Below, piece by piece: positions 35,124-43,194 of a DNA stretch of 55,798 bases. A program made the position numbers and the translations under genes. Each line of letters opens with the position of its first letter. Position 1 is the stretch's first letter. Origin of the DNA: an uncultured Opitutales bacterium (GTDB lineage: Bacteria > Verrucomicrobiota > Verrucomicrobiia > Opitutales > Intestinicryptomonadaceae); NCBI GenBank assembly GCA_900548185.1, contig URJJ01000011.1, positions 1 through 55,798 on the forward strand, given 5' to 3'. The notes under the pieces were generated by a model that saw only the letters and a list, made by a program, of their open reading frames with translations, had not been told where the DNA came from and made no database searches.

Positions 35124-35960
35124 TCAGTAATCCGTCAGCGGAACATAGCCTATATCCGATATGATATCCTGGCCGTCTTCAGTGAGATAGATGTTTATGA
35201 AATCAAAGAGGGGCGAGCCCATCTTGGGGTAGCCGTCGGTGAACATGTAAAGCGGGCGGGCGATGGCGTACTTTCCGCTTGCTATCGTCTTTTTGGAGGG
35301 CAGAACCCCGTTTACGGAGAGGGGCTTCACGGAGCTGTCGACAAAGCCCAGGCCGACGTAGCCTATCGCGTTTTTAGTGGTGTTTACGCGCGTCCTGGCC
35401 TGGCCGTTGGAATTCACGTACTCGACATTCTTGGCGAGGTCGGTCTTCTTCATGACGAGCTCGTTGAAGGTCTCGAAGGTTCCGCTGTTGGTGTCGCGGG
35501 AAATAACGATGATTTCGGCGTCGTCTCCGCCCAGCTCCTTCCAGTTGCGTATTTCGCCTCGGTATATTTTGGCGGCGTCCTCAAGGGATATGGAATTCAC
35601 CTTGTTTTCGGGGTTCACCACGACAGCCAGCCCGTCGAAAGCGACGACTGTGGCCACGGGGCATACGCCCTTTTCGACGCAGCTTTTGAACTCCCCGGCC
35701 TTCATGAAGCGGGACATGTTGGCGATGTTGCAGGCCTTGTTCATGAGGCTTTTTACGCCGTTTCCGCTGCCGGATTCGGAGATTGTGATGTTGACCTTGG
35801 GGTTGCGCTCCTTGTAGTAGTCGGCGAAGGCCTTGGCTATCGGGCCCACGGTGGTGGAGCCGTCTATCACAATTTTGGCCTCGTCGGCCGAAGCGTTGAG
35901 CGATGCCAGGGCGCAGGCGCCGAGGGCCGCCATTTTGAATGCTGTGTTCAGTATTTTCAT
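35124..35960 (-). CDS. pstS: Periplasmic phosphate-binding protein PstS
   Basis: A 278-residue exported protein: signal peptide MKILNTAFKMAALGACALASLNASA, then 'KIVIDGSTTVGPIAKAFADYYK' and 'ITISESGSGNGVKSLMNKACNIANMSR', the two phosphate-binding loops of PstS (GSTTVGP and S-G-S-G-x-G). 'SRDTNSGTFETFNELVM' supplies the third binding region (SRDxxSGT). It delivers phosphate to PstC/PstA. It is preceded by a porin gene on the same strand, separated by 114 bp that contain a GC-rich hairpin, so the operon may read through from the porin promoter with partial termination, or start here. Confidence 0.97.
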   Translation of the reverse strand: MKILNTAFKMAALGACALASLNASADEAKIVIDGSTTVGPIAKAFADYYKERNPKVNITISESGSGNGVKSLMNKACNIANMSRFMKAGEFKSCVEKGVCPVATVVAFDGLAVVVNPENKVNSISLEDAAKIYRGEIRNWKELGGDDAEIIVISRDTNSGTFETFNELVMKKTDLAKNVEYVNSNGQARTRVNTTKNAIGYVGLGFVDSSVKPLSVNGVLPSKKTIASGKYAIARPLYMFTDGYPKMGSPLFDFINIYLTEDGQDIISDIGYVPLTDY

Positions 35961-36034
35961 ATTGGGTTTTGTTTTTTTTTGCGGGAATCCCGCGCCCCGC
36001 CTTGCGGCGGGAAATGTTTTAAGGCTTTATGCAA

Positions 36035-36058
36035 GGGCCGCCCTGGGGCGGGCGGCCC
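36035..36058 (-). terminator. GC hairpin between the porin and pstS
   Basis: GGGCCGCCC and GGGCGGCCC form a perfect 9-bp stem with a 6-base loop, 17 bp after the porin stop codon. Downstream there is only TT and a mixed AT stretch, so it may be an attenuating terminator or a 3' stabiliser that gives more porin than pst mRNA. Confidence 0.6.
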
Positions 36059-36074
36059 CTCATTTCGGGAAATT

Positions 36075-37346
36075 CTAGAAGAGCACCTGCATCTGGACCC
36101 TCATGGCGTTCACGTCCACGCGGTCAACCGCCCCCGAAACCCTGTCGTTAAACTGGGCCCATTCGTAGCCGGCCTGTATCTTTGCGGAATTGCCCATGAT
36201 GTACCAGTTGAGGCCCACGTAAACGCTCTGGGCCGCGTTGAAAAGCCCGCCGAGCTTCGGCCCCTTGCTGATGGTGTCCCCCACTGCGGCGCCGCGGCCG
36301 TCGGTGTCGAGCCACGAGTAGCGCACGGTGGGAGCGAGAGCTCCGTATTCGCCTATGTCGAACTTGTATTCGGCGGCGACGTTGAAGCCCATCGGGGTCG
36401 CATCTGCCAGAGCGCCCGAGACCCTCTTTCCGTACTGCACGTTTGCCATCAGGAAGTCCGCCCACATCGAAAAGCCGCCGTAGGAAAGCTCCACATAGGG
36501 GTTGACGCCGAAAATTTCGCCGTTTTCGGGTCCCCCGAGAACGCTGGAGGCGTTGGCGCTCGGGCCGTAGCCGAGGTTGACGCCCGCCTTGTAGCCCAGG
36601 CCGGAGCCGATGTCGGCCTTGCCCTTGTAGGCGACGGAGCCGAATACGTTCACGGAGTTCGAGTCTCCGCCCGGGGCGAGGGTGTAATTCTGGGAGTTTG
36701 TGACGGCCAGGCTGTATTCGAGGCCGTCTATCTGCCTCACAGTGCCGTCCCACCAGGCGCCGGTGTAGTGGCTGCCGAAGCCGATGTTGCCGGAGCCTGA
36801 CTTCTGGGATTCCATGAAGTAGCGGGTCGCAATGGAACGCTCTATCGTGAGGAGCTTCGCGGAGGACTGCTTTTCCTCATAGCCGAAATTTATCTTCCCG
36901 TAGCCGACGTTCAAGTCGCCCGTAAGGTAGTCGAGGTCGACCTTCTTTGTGAGGAATGCCTCTTCGAGGTAGTTTGCGCCGTTGGCGGCGGTCTTTGCGA
37001 AGTCGGCCGTTATGGTGCCGTAGAAGCCGTTGCCGATGTCGGCTTTTACGCCGAGGTATATCCTCCTGAGCTGGAAGCCGTTCTTGGATTCCGCGCTCGC
37101 GGCCCCGGAGCCGTCTTCTGCGTTTATAAACTGGTACTGCCCCTGGAGCCGGCCCGAAAAAGTCAGCTTCTTGGTGGTTTTCTCCTTTGCCGATATGGCG
37201 AGGGCCGGCTTTGAAATCTTCGCCGCGTCCTCCTTGGTTATTACGCCCTTCGAAACGAGAAGGTCGAGAGTTGCCTTGTCCTGAGCATACGCCCCGCCGG
37301 CCGCGATGGCCGCCGCAAGCATCAATGCCGTGATTTTGATTTTCAT
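36075..37346 (-). CDS. OprP/OprO-like phosphate-selective porin
   Basis: A 423-residue outer-membrane porin. ATG 37346 gives a standard signal peptide (MKIKITALMLAAAIAAGGAYA); a GTG at 37382 is in frame but less likely. After a short 'LLVSKGVITKEDAAKI' motif, common at the N-terminus of these porins, residues from about 60 form a 16-strand-type barrel with 'FQLRRIYLGVKADIGNGFYGTITADFA', 'AIATRYF' and terminal aromatic 'MRVQMQVLF', the usual last-strand recognition motif. OprP-type proteins pass phosphate or pyrophosphate. It sits directly upstream of pstS on the same strand and downstream of 11-bp-phased repeats, which supports phosphate as substrate. Confidence 0.9.
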   Translation of the reverse strand: MKIKITALMLAAAIAAGGAYAQDKATLDLLVSKGVITKEDAAKISKPALAISAKEKTTKKLTFSGRLQGQYQFINAEDGSGAASAESKNGFQLRRIYLGVKADIGNGFYGTITADFAKTAANGANYLEEAFLTKKVDLDYLTGDLNVGYGKINFGYEEKQSSAKLLTIERSIATRYFMESQKSGSGNIGFGSHYTGAWWDGTVRQIDGLEYSLAVTNSQNYTLAPGGDSNSVNVFGSVAYKGKADIGSGLGYKAGVNLGYGPSANASSVLGGPENGEIFGVNPYVELSYGGFSMWADFLMANVQYGKRVSGALADATPMGFNVAAEYKFDIGEYGALAPTVRYSWLDTDGRGAAVGDTISKGPKLGGLFNAAQSVYVGLNWYIMGNSAKIQAGYEWAQFNDRVSGAVDRVDVNAMRVQMQVLF

Positions 37347-37409
37347 ATCCTGTGTTTGTTGGTTTGGATTGATTTCTCTCACTTAAGACGGCGCAATAAT
37401 CCCATCTTC

Positions 37410-37450
37410 AGGTTAACCGATTATTCGCGCTCTGTTAGCGTTCCGTTAAT
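37410..37450. promoter_or_regulatory. Pho-box-like array of 11-bp-phased repeats between two porin genes
   Basis: GTTAA at 37412, GTTAG at 37434 and GTTAA at 37445 are spaced 22 and 11 bp apart; the phase position between the first two (37423) reads ATTCG, a weak match. CTGTTAG (37432-37438) and CCGTTAA (37443-37449) form a full 7-4-7 pair. PhoB/PhoP sites are direct repeats with exactly this 11-bp period. The array is 66-103 bp upstream of the minus-strand porin/pst unit and 138-176 bp upstream of the plus-strand porin. Binding by PhoB is inferred. Confidence 0.55.
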
Positions 37451-37587
37451 TGCACAGCGCGCTTCGCCCCGCAAAAAAAGCGCCAAAAAACGCCGCGCAA
37501 AGCGCATAAATAAAAGGATTTCCCGGCAGCCGGCGCGGCTTTTTTTCTTGAAAAAAATGTTAGAACGGCCAACATACCGCCCTTGAT

Positions 37588-38910
37588 ATGCAAAAGATAA
37601 AGGGATTCATAGCCGCGCTGTCGGCGGCGGCAGGGGCGCTCGTTCCGGCATTCGCGCAGCAGGGCGACAAGGCGGTTTTGGACTCCCTTGTGGACTCGCG
37701 CACCATTACCGCCGCCGAAGCCTCCCGGATAGCCAGGGACCGGACGCTCATAATCCCCCAGCGGGCCGACACCCTCAAAATAAAGCTCTGGGGCATGGCC
37801 CAGGTGCAGTACGACAGCATATACACCGATATGGGCGACTTCTCCGAAACGACCAGGGGCTTCAACCTGCGCCGCATATTCGCCGGAGTCAAAACCGACA
37901 TAACAGACTCGCTCAAAGGCTATTTCGTTGTGGACTTCATGCGCCAGAACACAAACGGCTCCGACTACATCCTCGACGCCTACGTCACCAAGGCGGTCGA
38001 TTTTGGAGATCTTGCGGGAAACCTGCACGTGGGGATAAAGAAGGTCCAGTTCGGCCTGGAGGAAAACATATCCTGCATGAAGCTTTCGACAGTGGACACA
38101 TCGATAGCCACGCGCTACTTCATATACTCCCAGCGCTGGTCCCGGGCCCACAAGTCGGAGAGCCGCATCGGCTTCGGCCAGCGGTACGTGGGGCTGTTCT
38201 GGGACGGGAAGGTGCATAAGGTTGACGGCCTCAGCTACTACGCCGCCGTCACAAACAGCATGAATAACACCATCTTTCCCGACTCGCACCTCGCAGCCAG
38301 GGATTCCAACCCCCGCGCCGACGACTCCGTAAACTGCTGGTTCACCGTCGACTACGTCCGAAAATTTGACGATTTCACCACCCGCTTCGGCTTCAAAAGC
38401 GGATACGGCCCCGGGGCAAACATCGTTTCCGACGACAAGTACGGGGCGATAGCCGCCATAAACCCCTATTTCGAGCTGAAGTACGCGGGCGACTTCACAT
38501 TTTGGGGCGAATTCATCGCAGCCGACATCCAGTACGGCAAAAACGACGGCGAAGAACAGGCGCTCCCGATGGGCTACAACATCGGCGCGGAGTACCGCTT
38601 CGACATAGGAAGCGCGGGCAGGCTGGGAGTTGCGGCCCGCTTCTCGCAGCTTTTCACGGACGGCCGCGGAGTCTCAACAAAGGACACCGTCACCTACTGC
38701 CGGGGCACCGTCACCGACACCTCCGACCAGGTGTCGTTCGACAGGGCCATGACAGCCTACATCGGCCTCAACTGGTACATAAAAGGCGACGACCTCAAGC
38801 TCCAGGCCGGGTACGAATGGCTGAAGTTTGAAAATCCGATACGCTATTCCCCGGGGGCTGCGGACGCCTCGATGAACGTTGTGAGGGTTCAGCTTCAGGC
38901 GGTGTTCTAA
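37588..38910 (+). CDS. Second OprP/OprO-like porin, divergent paralogue
   Basis: A 440-residue outer-membrane porin with signal peptide MQKIKGFIAALSAAAGALVPAFA. The body aligns by eye along its length with the porin at 36075: 'VLDSLVDSRTITAAEASRIA' after the signal, 'GFNLRRIFAGVKTDITDSLKGYFVVDF', 'TSIATRYF', 'YGPGANI', 'MGYNIGAEYRFDIG', 'YIGLNWYIKGDDLKLQAGYEWLKF' and the terminal 'VVRVQLQAVF'. The two genes are divergent and share the phased repeats. It probably takes up phosphate or a related anion such as polyphosphate. A strong bidirectional terminator follows. Confidence 0.9.
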   Translation: MQKIKGFIAALSAAAGALVPAFAQQGDKAVLDSLVDSRTITAAEASRIARDRTLIIPQRADTLKIKLWGMAQVQYDSIYTDMGDFSETTRGFNLRRIFAGVKTDITDSLKGYFVVDFMRQNTNGSDYILDAYVTKAVDFGDLAGNLHVGIKKVQFGLEENISCMKLSTVDTSIATRYFIYSQRWSRAHKSESRIGFGQRYVGLFWDGKVHKVDGLSYYAAVTNSMNNTIFPDSHLAARDSNPRADDSVNCWFTVDYVRKFDDFTTRFGFKSGYGPGANIVSDDKYGAIAAINPYFELKYAGDFTFWGEFIAADIQYGKNDGEEQALPMGYNIGAEYRFDIGSAGRLGVAARFSQLFTDGRGVSTKDTVTYCRGTVTDTSDQVSFDRAMTAYIGLNWYIKGDDLKLQAGYEWLKFENPIRYSPGAADASMNVVRVQLQAVF

Positions 38911-38925
38911 ACGGATAAAAACCGG

Positions 38926-38964
38926 AAAAAACGCGGGGGCGAAGAATTTCCCCGCGTTTTTTTT
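38926..38964. terminator. Bidirectional terminator between convergent genes
   Basis: ACGCGGGG (38931-38938) pairs with CCCCGCGT (38950-38957), with a run of six A before and eight T after. It can end both the plus-strand porin transcript and the convergent minus-strand flavoprotein transcript. Confidence 0.92.
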
Positions 38965-39059
38965 GCGCCCTCCGCCGCTCATGGGGCGGGCGCAGGGCGC
39001 AAAAAAACGGAACGCCCGCACGGCGTCCCGGATTTTTCGCCGAAGTTTTCCCCGGCGCG

Positions 39060-40466
39060 TCAGGCCAGGCCGTTTAGCATGCCGTAAAAGTACATCGGCT
39101 TCAGGCCGTAAACCTTCAAAAGCCAGGCCGCGTACTGCTCCTTAGACATATCGAACATGACGTTGAAGGGGAATGAAATTTTCGGCTCCTTTTTATAGTC
39201 GAACTCGCAAAGCAGCACATGGCCATAGTCGGTCACGATGGGGCACGCCGCATAGCCGTCGTACCTGAATTCCGGCTCGGAGCCCTCCATCAGGGAAATC
39301 AGGTTGCGCGCGGCAACCGGAACCTGCTTGCGGATTGCGGCCGAAGTCTTGCTGGTCGGCACGCCCGCGACGTCGCCGAGGGAAACGACGTTCGGATATT
39401 TCTTATGCACCAGGGTTTCCTTGTCCACCATCACCCACCCCTCCGGGGCGAGCTTGCCCTCCTGCCACGAAAGGCCGGACTCTTTCACAAAGTCGGGCGC
39501 GCTCATGGGCGGGAGGAAGTGCAGGAAGTCATAGTCCTCCACAAACGGGGTCCTTTCGAGCTTTTCGACGGACTTTTCCTCGCCAGTCTCGGGATCCCTG
39601 ACCTTGGATACGGTCTTTTTGACGCGCTCCATATGCACTTTTTTCGCTGCGGTATCCACCCCGGTGACGCGCGTGTTCAAGGCAATCGGTATGTTGCGCT
39701 CGCCGTATATTTCAAGGAGGCGCGGAGTGAAATACGGAACGTCGTAAAGCTCCTTGGAGGCTGTAAAGTAGTCAAGCCTGACCTTATCGCGGGCGTTCTG
39801 CTTGCGAGCGTAGTGCTCGGAAAGCAGGCATATCTTCTTGGGGGCTCCGCCGCACTTGTGCTTTGTATAGGTGTCGGCATAAACGCCGCGCCCGCCGTTT
39901 TTAATGAATTTCTGCACGCCGGCCCACGTCTTTACGGCCCCTTCATGGTCGTATATGCAGTGGGCGTCGCCCTGACCGAGCGTCTCGCGGGTTATGCCCT
40001 CAACCTGCGTCCAGTTTATCTGGAGGCCGGGCGTCAGCACCAGAAAGTCGTAGTCTATCGTCCCGCTGTTTGCGGTCGAAATTTTGTTTTTCCCCGGGTC
40101 GAGGGCAACAACGGAATCCTTGACCCACTTGACACCACCGGGGATGCAGTCGGCCTGGTCCATGTAAACTTCGTCCGGGGAATACACGCCGGATGCGATG
40201 AGCGTAAACCCGGGCTGGTAATAGTGCCGGTCGCTCGGGTCGATTATCGTTATATCCGGATTTTCAAGCCAGCGGTTCAGCCGGGCCGCCATGCTTATGC
40301 CCGCAGCCCCCCCCCCGATTATCACGATTTTCCCGCGCGCGGAACTCGAAAAAGAAGTCGCAACATATGCGCCGGCCCCGGCCGCAACGCCTGCGGCCCC
40401 CATCAGCGCAAGGAACTTGCGGCGGCTCATTCCGCCCCTCATTTTGCCAATGCCTTTGTTTTCCAT
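39060..40466 (-). CDS. Tat-exported sulfide:quinone reductase-like FAD oxidoreductase
   Basis: A 468-residue flavoprotein of the SQR / flavocytochrome c sulfide dehydrogenase family. The start ATG 40466 is followed by a twin-arginine signal with SRRKFL at residues 14-19 and a hydrophobic stretch, so the protein is exported folded, with FAD. The dinucleotide-binding loop is 'KIVIIGGGAAGISMAARL', then 'DITIIDPSDRHYYQPGFTLIASG' as in SQR. Cys residues at 'AHCIYD' and 'KCGGAPKKICLL' fall where SQR has its redox cysteines; 'VVSLGDVAGVPTSKTSAAIRKQ' is the second FAD site. Most SQRs are monotopic and not exported, whereas FCSD flavoproteins are; no cytochrome partner is adjacent. Phased repeats resembling a Pho box lie 57-72 bp upstream. 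Confidence 0.88.
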   Translation of the reverse strand: MENKGIGKMRGGMSRRKFLALMGAAGVAAGAGAYVATSFSSSARGKIVIIGGGAAGISMAARLNRWLENPDITIIDPSDRHYYQPGFTLIASGVYSPDEVYMDQADCIPGGVKWVKDSVVALDPGKNKISTANSGTIDYDFLVLTPGLQINWTQVEGITRETLGQGDAHCIYDHEGAVKTWAGVQKFIKNGGRGVYADTYTKHKCGGAPKKICLLSEHYARKQNARDKVRLDYFTASKELYDVPYFTPRLLEIYGERNIPIALNTRVTGVDTAAKKVHMERVKKTVSKVRDPETGEEKSVEKLERTPFVEDYDFLHFLPPMSAPDFVKESGLSWQEGKLAPEGWVMVDKETLVHKKYPNVVSLGDVAGVPTSKTSAAIRKQVPVAARNLISLMEGSEPEFRYDGYAACPIVTDYGHVLLCEFDYKKEPKISFPFNVMFDMSKEQYAAWLLKVYGLKPMYFYGMLNGLA

Positions 40467-40520
40467 CAATTTCTCTTTCCTTCCCTTTTTTCCAACGTAA
40501 ACTTGTAAATAAAAAATGGA

Positions 40521-40539
40521 ATGTTAGATTTTTGTTAGG
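40521..40539. promoter_or_regulatory. Pho-box-like 11-bp direct repeat upstream of the flavoprotein
   Basis: TGTTAG at 40522 and again at 40533 are direct repeats with an 11-bp period (TGTTAG-N5-TGTTAG), the same core and spacing as in the porin intergenic region. They lie 57-72 bp before the minus-strand flavoprotein start and about 230 bp before the rubrerythrin start. Regulation by a PhoB-like protein is inferred. Confidence 0.45.
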
Positions 40540-40638
40540 ATTCTGCAAACACAATTTGGATATGTGGCGCCAAACCGATAAAAAACGGGCCGCCCATCGG
40601 ATGAAAATCGGCATCACAGGCAAAAATAAAAATGAAAA

Positions 40639-40653
40639 TGAGAATTATTATCT
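40639..40653 (+). promoter_or_regulatory. Fur-box-like site upstream of the rubrerythrin gene
   Basis: TGAGAATTATTATCT matches the 7-1-7 Fur consensus TGATAATnATTATCA at 12 of the 14 defined positions. It lies 117 bp before the rubrerythrin ATG, in an AT-rich promoter region. A related PerR-type regulator could also use it. Binding is inferred from sequence. Confidence 0.45.
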
Positions 40654-40769
40654 TTACAAAAGTAAAAATTTCGCGTCTCATGCGATAAATCTATTTGCCC
40701 TTGGCGTCCGTTTTGGATAGCTTAAAAGATAGAATATACTTATAATGATTTCGGAAAGGTAAAAACACT

Positions 40770-41348
40770 ATGTCAAAAGAACTAAAAGGAACACAGACTG
40801 AAAAAAACCTGATTACATCGTTTGCCGGGGAATCCCAGGCGCGCAACCGATATACCTATTTTGCGAGCGTCGCAAAGAAAGAGGGCTATGAGCAGATAGC
40901 CGCCCTCTTCCTCGAAACCGCCGACAACGAAAAAGAGCACGCAAAGCGTTTTTACAAATTTCTGGGCGACACAAAGGCCGAAGTTCAGGGCACATTCCCC
41001 GCATTTCTCGGCAACACGATGGAAAACCTCAAGCACGCAGCCGAAGGCGAACACGAGGAATGGTCCCTCCTTTATAAGGATGCCGAAGAAACAGCCTTAA
41101 AGGAAGGCTTCCCGGAAATCGCAATCGTGTTTAAGAAAATCGCCGAAGTTGAAGCCCATCACGAAGCCCGCTATCTTGCCCTCTACGAAAATGTGAAAAA
41201 CGGCAAGGTGTTTGAAAAGGACGAACCCACAACATGGGTCTGCCGCAACTGCGGATACGTCCATAAGAGCTCAAAGTCCGCGCCGAAGATCTGCCCGGCA
41301 TGCGCCCACCCGCAGGCCTACTTTGAAATTCTGGCCGACAACTTCTGA
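40770..41348 (+). CDS. Rubrerythrin
   Basis: A 192-residue cytoplasmic peroxidase that reduces hydrogen peroxide to water in anaerobes. The N-terminal four-helix domain carries the diiron ligands: 'FAGESQARNRY', 'ETADNEKEHAKRF', 'AEGEHEEW' and 'AEVEAHHEARY' (E-x-x-H type pairs). The C-terminal rubredoxin-like domain has two CxxC knuckles, CRNC and CPAC, around 'APKI'. Length and order are canonical. GGAAAGG precedes the ATG by about 11 bases. A Fur-like site lies upstream and tandem repeats with terminators follow. Its presence points to an anaerobic or microaerobic host. Neighbouring flavoprotein is divergent. Confidence 0.97.
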   Translation: MSKELKGTQTEKNLITSFAGESQARNRYTYFASVAKKEGYEQIAALFLETADNEKEHAKRFYKFLGDTKAEVQGTFPAFLGNTMENLKHAAEGEHEEWSLLYKDAEETALKEGFPEIAIVFKKIAEVEAHHEARYLALYENVKNGKVFEKDEPTTWVCRNCGYVHKSSKSAPKICPACAHPQAYFEILADNF

Positions 41349-41464
41349 AGGGGCATAGCCCCTTCACCTGCGGAACTTCCGTTCCGCTGAGGGGGATACT
41401 CCCCCTGCGACGGATTTTGCATACTTTAAAATCATTCCGCCGCTCCCCCAAATTCAAAAAATAC

Positions 41465-41496
41465 AAAGCGTCCCAATGCATCCGGACGCTTTTTTA
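41465..41496 (+). terminator. Terminator in repeat copy 1
   Basis: AAAGCGTCC and GGACGCTTT form a stem, followed by a T run (six T) on the plus strand. It is about 120 bp after the rubrerythrin stop and is the first clear end for that transcript. Confidence 0.8.
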
Positions 41497-41624
41497 ATCC
41501 CCTGCCATTCCACGGGCATAGCCCCTTCACCTGCGGAACTTCCGCCCCGCCGAGGGGGATACTCCCCCTGCGGCGGATTTTGCATATGCAAAATAATTCC
41601 GCCGCTCCCCAAATTCAAAAGTAC

Positions 41625-41656
41625 AAAGCGTCCCAATACATCCGGACGCTTTTTTA
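41625..41656 (+). terminator. Terminator in repeat copy 2
   Basis: The same AAAGCGTCC / GGACGCTTT hairpin and T run as in copy 1, 160 bp downstream. The stem is fully conserved while the loop has changed by one base (CAATGCATCC to CAATACATCC). Confidence 0.8.
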
Positions 41657-41775
41657 ATCCCCCGCCATTCTACAGGCATAGCCCCTTCACCTGCGGAACT
41701 TCCGCCCCGCCGAGAAGGATACTCCCTCTTGCGGCAGATTTTGCACAATGTAAAATCATCCCTCACTTGCAAAAT

Positions 41776-42117
41776 GCAGGCACAGGCAAAACTGCATTGC
41801 CAAGAATAACATCCGCATAAAACCGATATATGGCGGCGATAAAAATCATATGTCTTTTCTCTTAAAATTTGCCGGAGTTAAGCTATGTTAGAGGATGCAA
41901 GGCAAATTTTAAAATCCGCTGGCGCGGCTAACGGAAGCATTATAAAAAACGGCGCGCCCGCACGCTAACTTTTTTCAGGGGCTTAAACATATTTTTAAGT
42001 CCCTTTATTTTTTTGGAAAAACCTCCCCTACTACAACCTGCCCTGAATGCGCAAAACGTACACCGCGCTTGGAACAAACCCCACTGCACGGCAGGAAACC
42101 GCGCCCCAAATCCGGAA
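41776..42117. other. Gene-free stretch between the repeats and the KAS III gene
   Basis: About 340 bp without a convincing gene. It holds an AT-rich segment (41810-41950) and a hairpin with GGGGCTTAAA / TTTAAGTCCC (41978-42003) followed on the plus strand by a T-rich run, a possible extra plus-strand terminator. The minus-strand KAS III transcript must also end here. Confidence 0.5.
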
Positions 42118-43194
42118 TCATTTGGCAGGGCATTCGGATTCCGCCGTGAACGCCCCGCAGAAATCGCCCGTCCATTCCAAGAGGGCCGCCCCCCATGAAA
42201 GCCCCACTCCGAAGGCGCACAAAACAACTTTCATTCCCGGTTCGAGCTTCCCGGACAGGGCGGCGTCGGCAAGGGCGACTCCAACGGAAGAGCCGCCGCA
42301 GTTTCCGATGTCGCGCATCTTGAAGTGCAGTTTTGAATCCGGAACGCCGAGCCGCTCGGCCACGGCGCGGACGATTTTTTCCCCGGCCTGGTGGAATACG
42401 AAAAGCCCAACGTCGCCGACTGAAAGGGAGTTCCGCTTGAGGAGCGCCGATACGCTTTCAAAGGCCGCGCGGTAGGCGAAGGCGAAAATCCTGAACCCGT
42501 TTATGTAGAGGTCGCGGTTGGCGCGCACGCAGCCGGTGCCGTCGTCATGCTCGACGAAATCCTCCGGGGCGGGCGGATGCCGGAAGCCGGAGCACGGGAG
42601 TATCAGGTCGCCGTGCGAGGAGCCGTCCGTGCCGAAAACGAAGTCCAAAAGCCCGCCGCTTTCGGAAGCGGAAAATAGCGTCGCGCTCGCGCCGTCCCCA
42701 AAGAGCGTCACGGCGGAACGGTCGCGCGGGTTTATGGTGCGCGATGGGGTGTCGGCCGTGAGAAGAAGCACGTTTTCCGCCATTTTCGAGCGTATCCATG
42801 CGGAGGCCACCGCCGCGCCGTAAACGTACTGCGAGCAGCCGAGGTTCACGTCGAAGGCGGCGCAGGACTGGGGCAGCCCAAGCCTGTCCTGGAGGATGCA
42901 GGCGGTCGTCGGCAGGAGGTAGTCGGGGGACTGCGTCGCCATCACCAAAAGGCCGACGTCCCCGCGCCCTACCGGGGAGTTCTGGAACAAAAGCTCCGCC
43001 GCAGAAAATGCGAGGTCGGAGGCGCATGTTGACGAGTCCGCGATGCGCCTCGTCAAAATCCCGGACGCGCGCTCGATTTTTTCCATTGCAGCCTCGCCGA
43101 AACGCGCGGCCAGCTCCCCGTGCCCGAGCTCCCCGGGGGGCAGAAAATAGGATATCGACTTTATTGCGGCGTTCAAAACCGTTTTCCCATGCAA
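42118..43194 (-). CDS. KAS III-like 3-oxoacyl-ACP synthase
   Basis: A 358-residue condensing enzyme of the FabH/KAS III fold. The Cys-His-Asn triad is visible: Cys120 in 'FDVNLGCSQYVYG', His268 in 'VFHQAGEKIV' and Asn298 in 'IGNCGGSSVG'. It would join an acyl-CoA or acyl-ACP with malonyl-ACP, or simply transfer an acyl group as some FabH relatives do. The best start is a TTG at 43194, which directly follows an in-frame stop; there is no ATG nearby. It is divergent from an ACP-ligase-SDR operon with a 158-bp shared promoter region, which suggests a special-purpose pathway rather than housekeeping fatty acid synthesis, since no fabD, fabF or plsX is close. Confidence 0.88.
   Translation of the reverse strand: MHGKTVLNAAIKSISYFLPPGELGHGELAARFGEAAMEKIERASGILTRRIADSSTCASDLAFSAAELLFQNSPVGRGDVGLLVMATQSPDYLLPTTACILQDRLGLPQSCAAFDVNLGCSQYVYGAAVASAWIRSKMAENVLLLTADTPSRTINPRDRSAVTLFGDGASATLFSASESGGLLDFVFGTDGSSHGDLILPCSGFRHPPAPEDFVEHDDGTGCVRANRDLYINGFRIFAFAYRAAFESVSALLKRNSLSVGDVGLFVFHQAGEKIVRAVAERLGVPDSKLHFKMRDIGNCGGSSVGVALADAALSGKLEPGMKVVLCAFGVGLSWGAALLEWTGDFCGAFTAESECPAK

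Larger units (their letters stand above)
41351..41775 (+). repeat. Tandem direct repeat of about 160 bp, 2.6 copies, with embedded hairpins
   Basis: Copies begin at 41351, 41514 and 41674 (periods 163 and 160 bp); the third decays after about 100 bp. Each full copy contains small palindromes GGGGCATAGCCCC, CGGAACTTCCG and AGGGGGATACTCCCCCT, then a terminator-type hairpin. Copies differ by scattered substitutions and small indels, so they are not an assembly echo of one sequence. Minus-strand open frames across it are products of the repetition. The first copy begins just after the rubrerythrin stop codon. Confidence 0.85.

Noticed and set aside
35034..36800. 588-codon plus-strand open frame
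   Set aside because: Antisense to pstS and the porin; Gly/Val/His-rich composition typical of a shadow frame over GC-rich coding DNA.
39219..40508. 429-codon plus-strand open frame
   Set aside because: Antisense to the SQR-like flavoprotein, which has clear motifs and a Tat signal.
41454..41820. Open frames across the tandem repeats
   Set aside because: They are periodic products of the 160-bp repeats and include terminator hairpins.
41888..41906. GTTAAGCTATGTTAGAGG as a further Pho-like repeat
   Set aside because: The period is 10 rather than 11 bp and no phosphate gene is adjacent.
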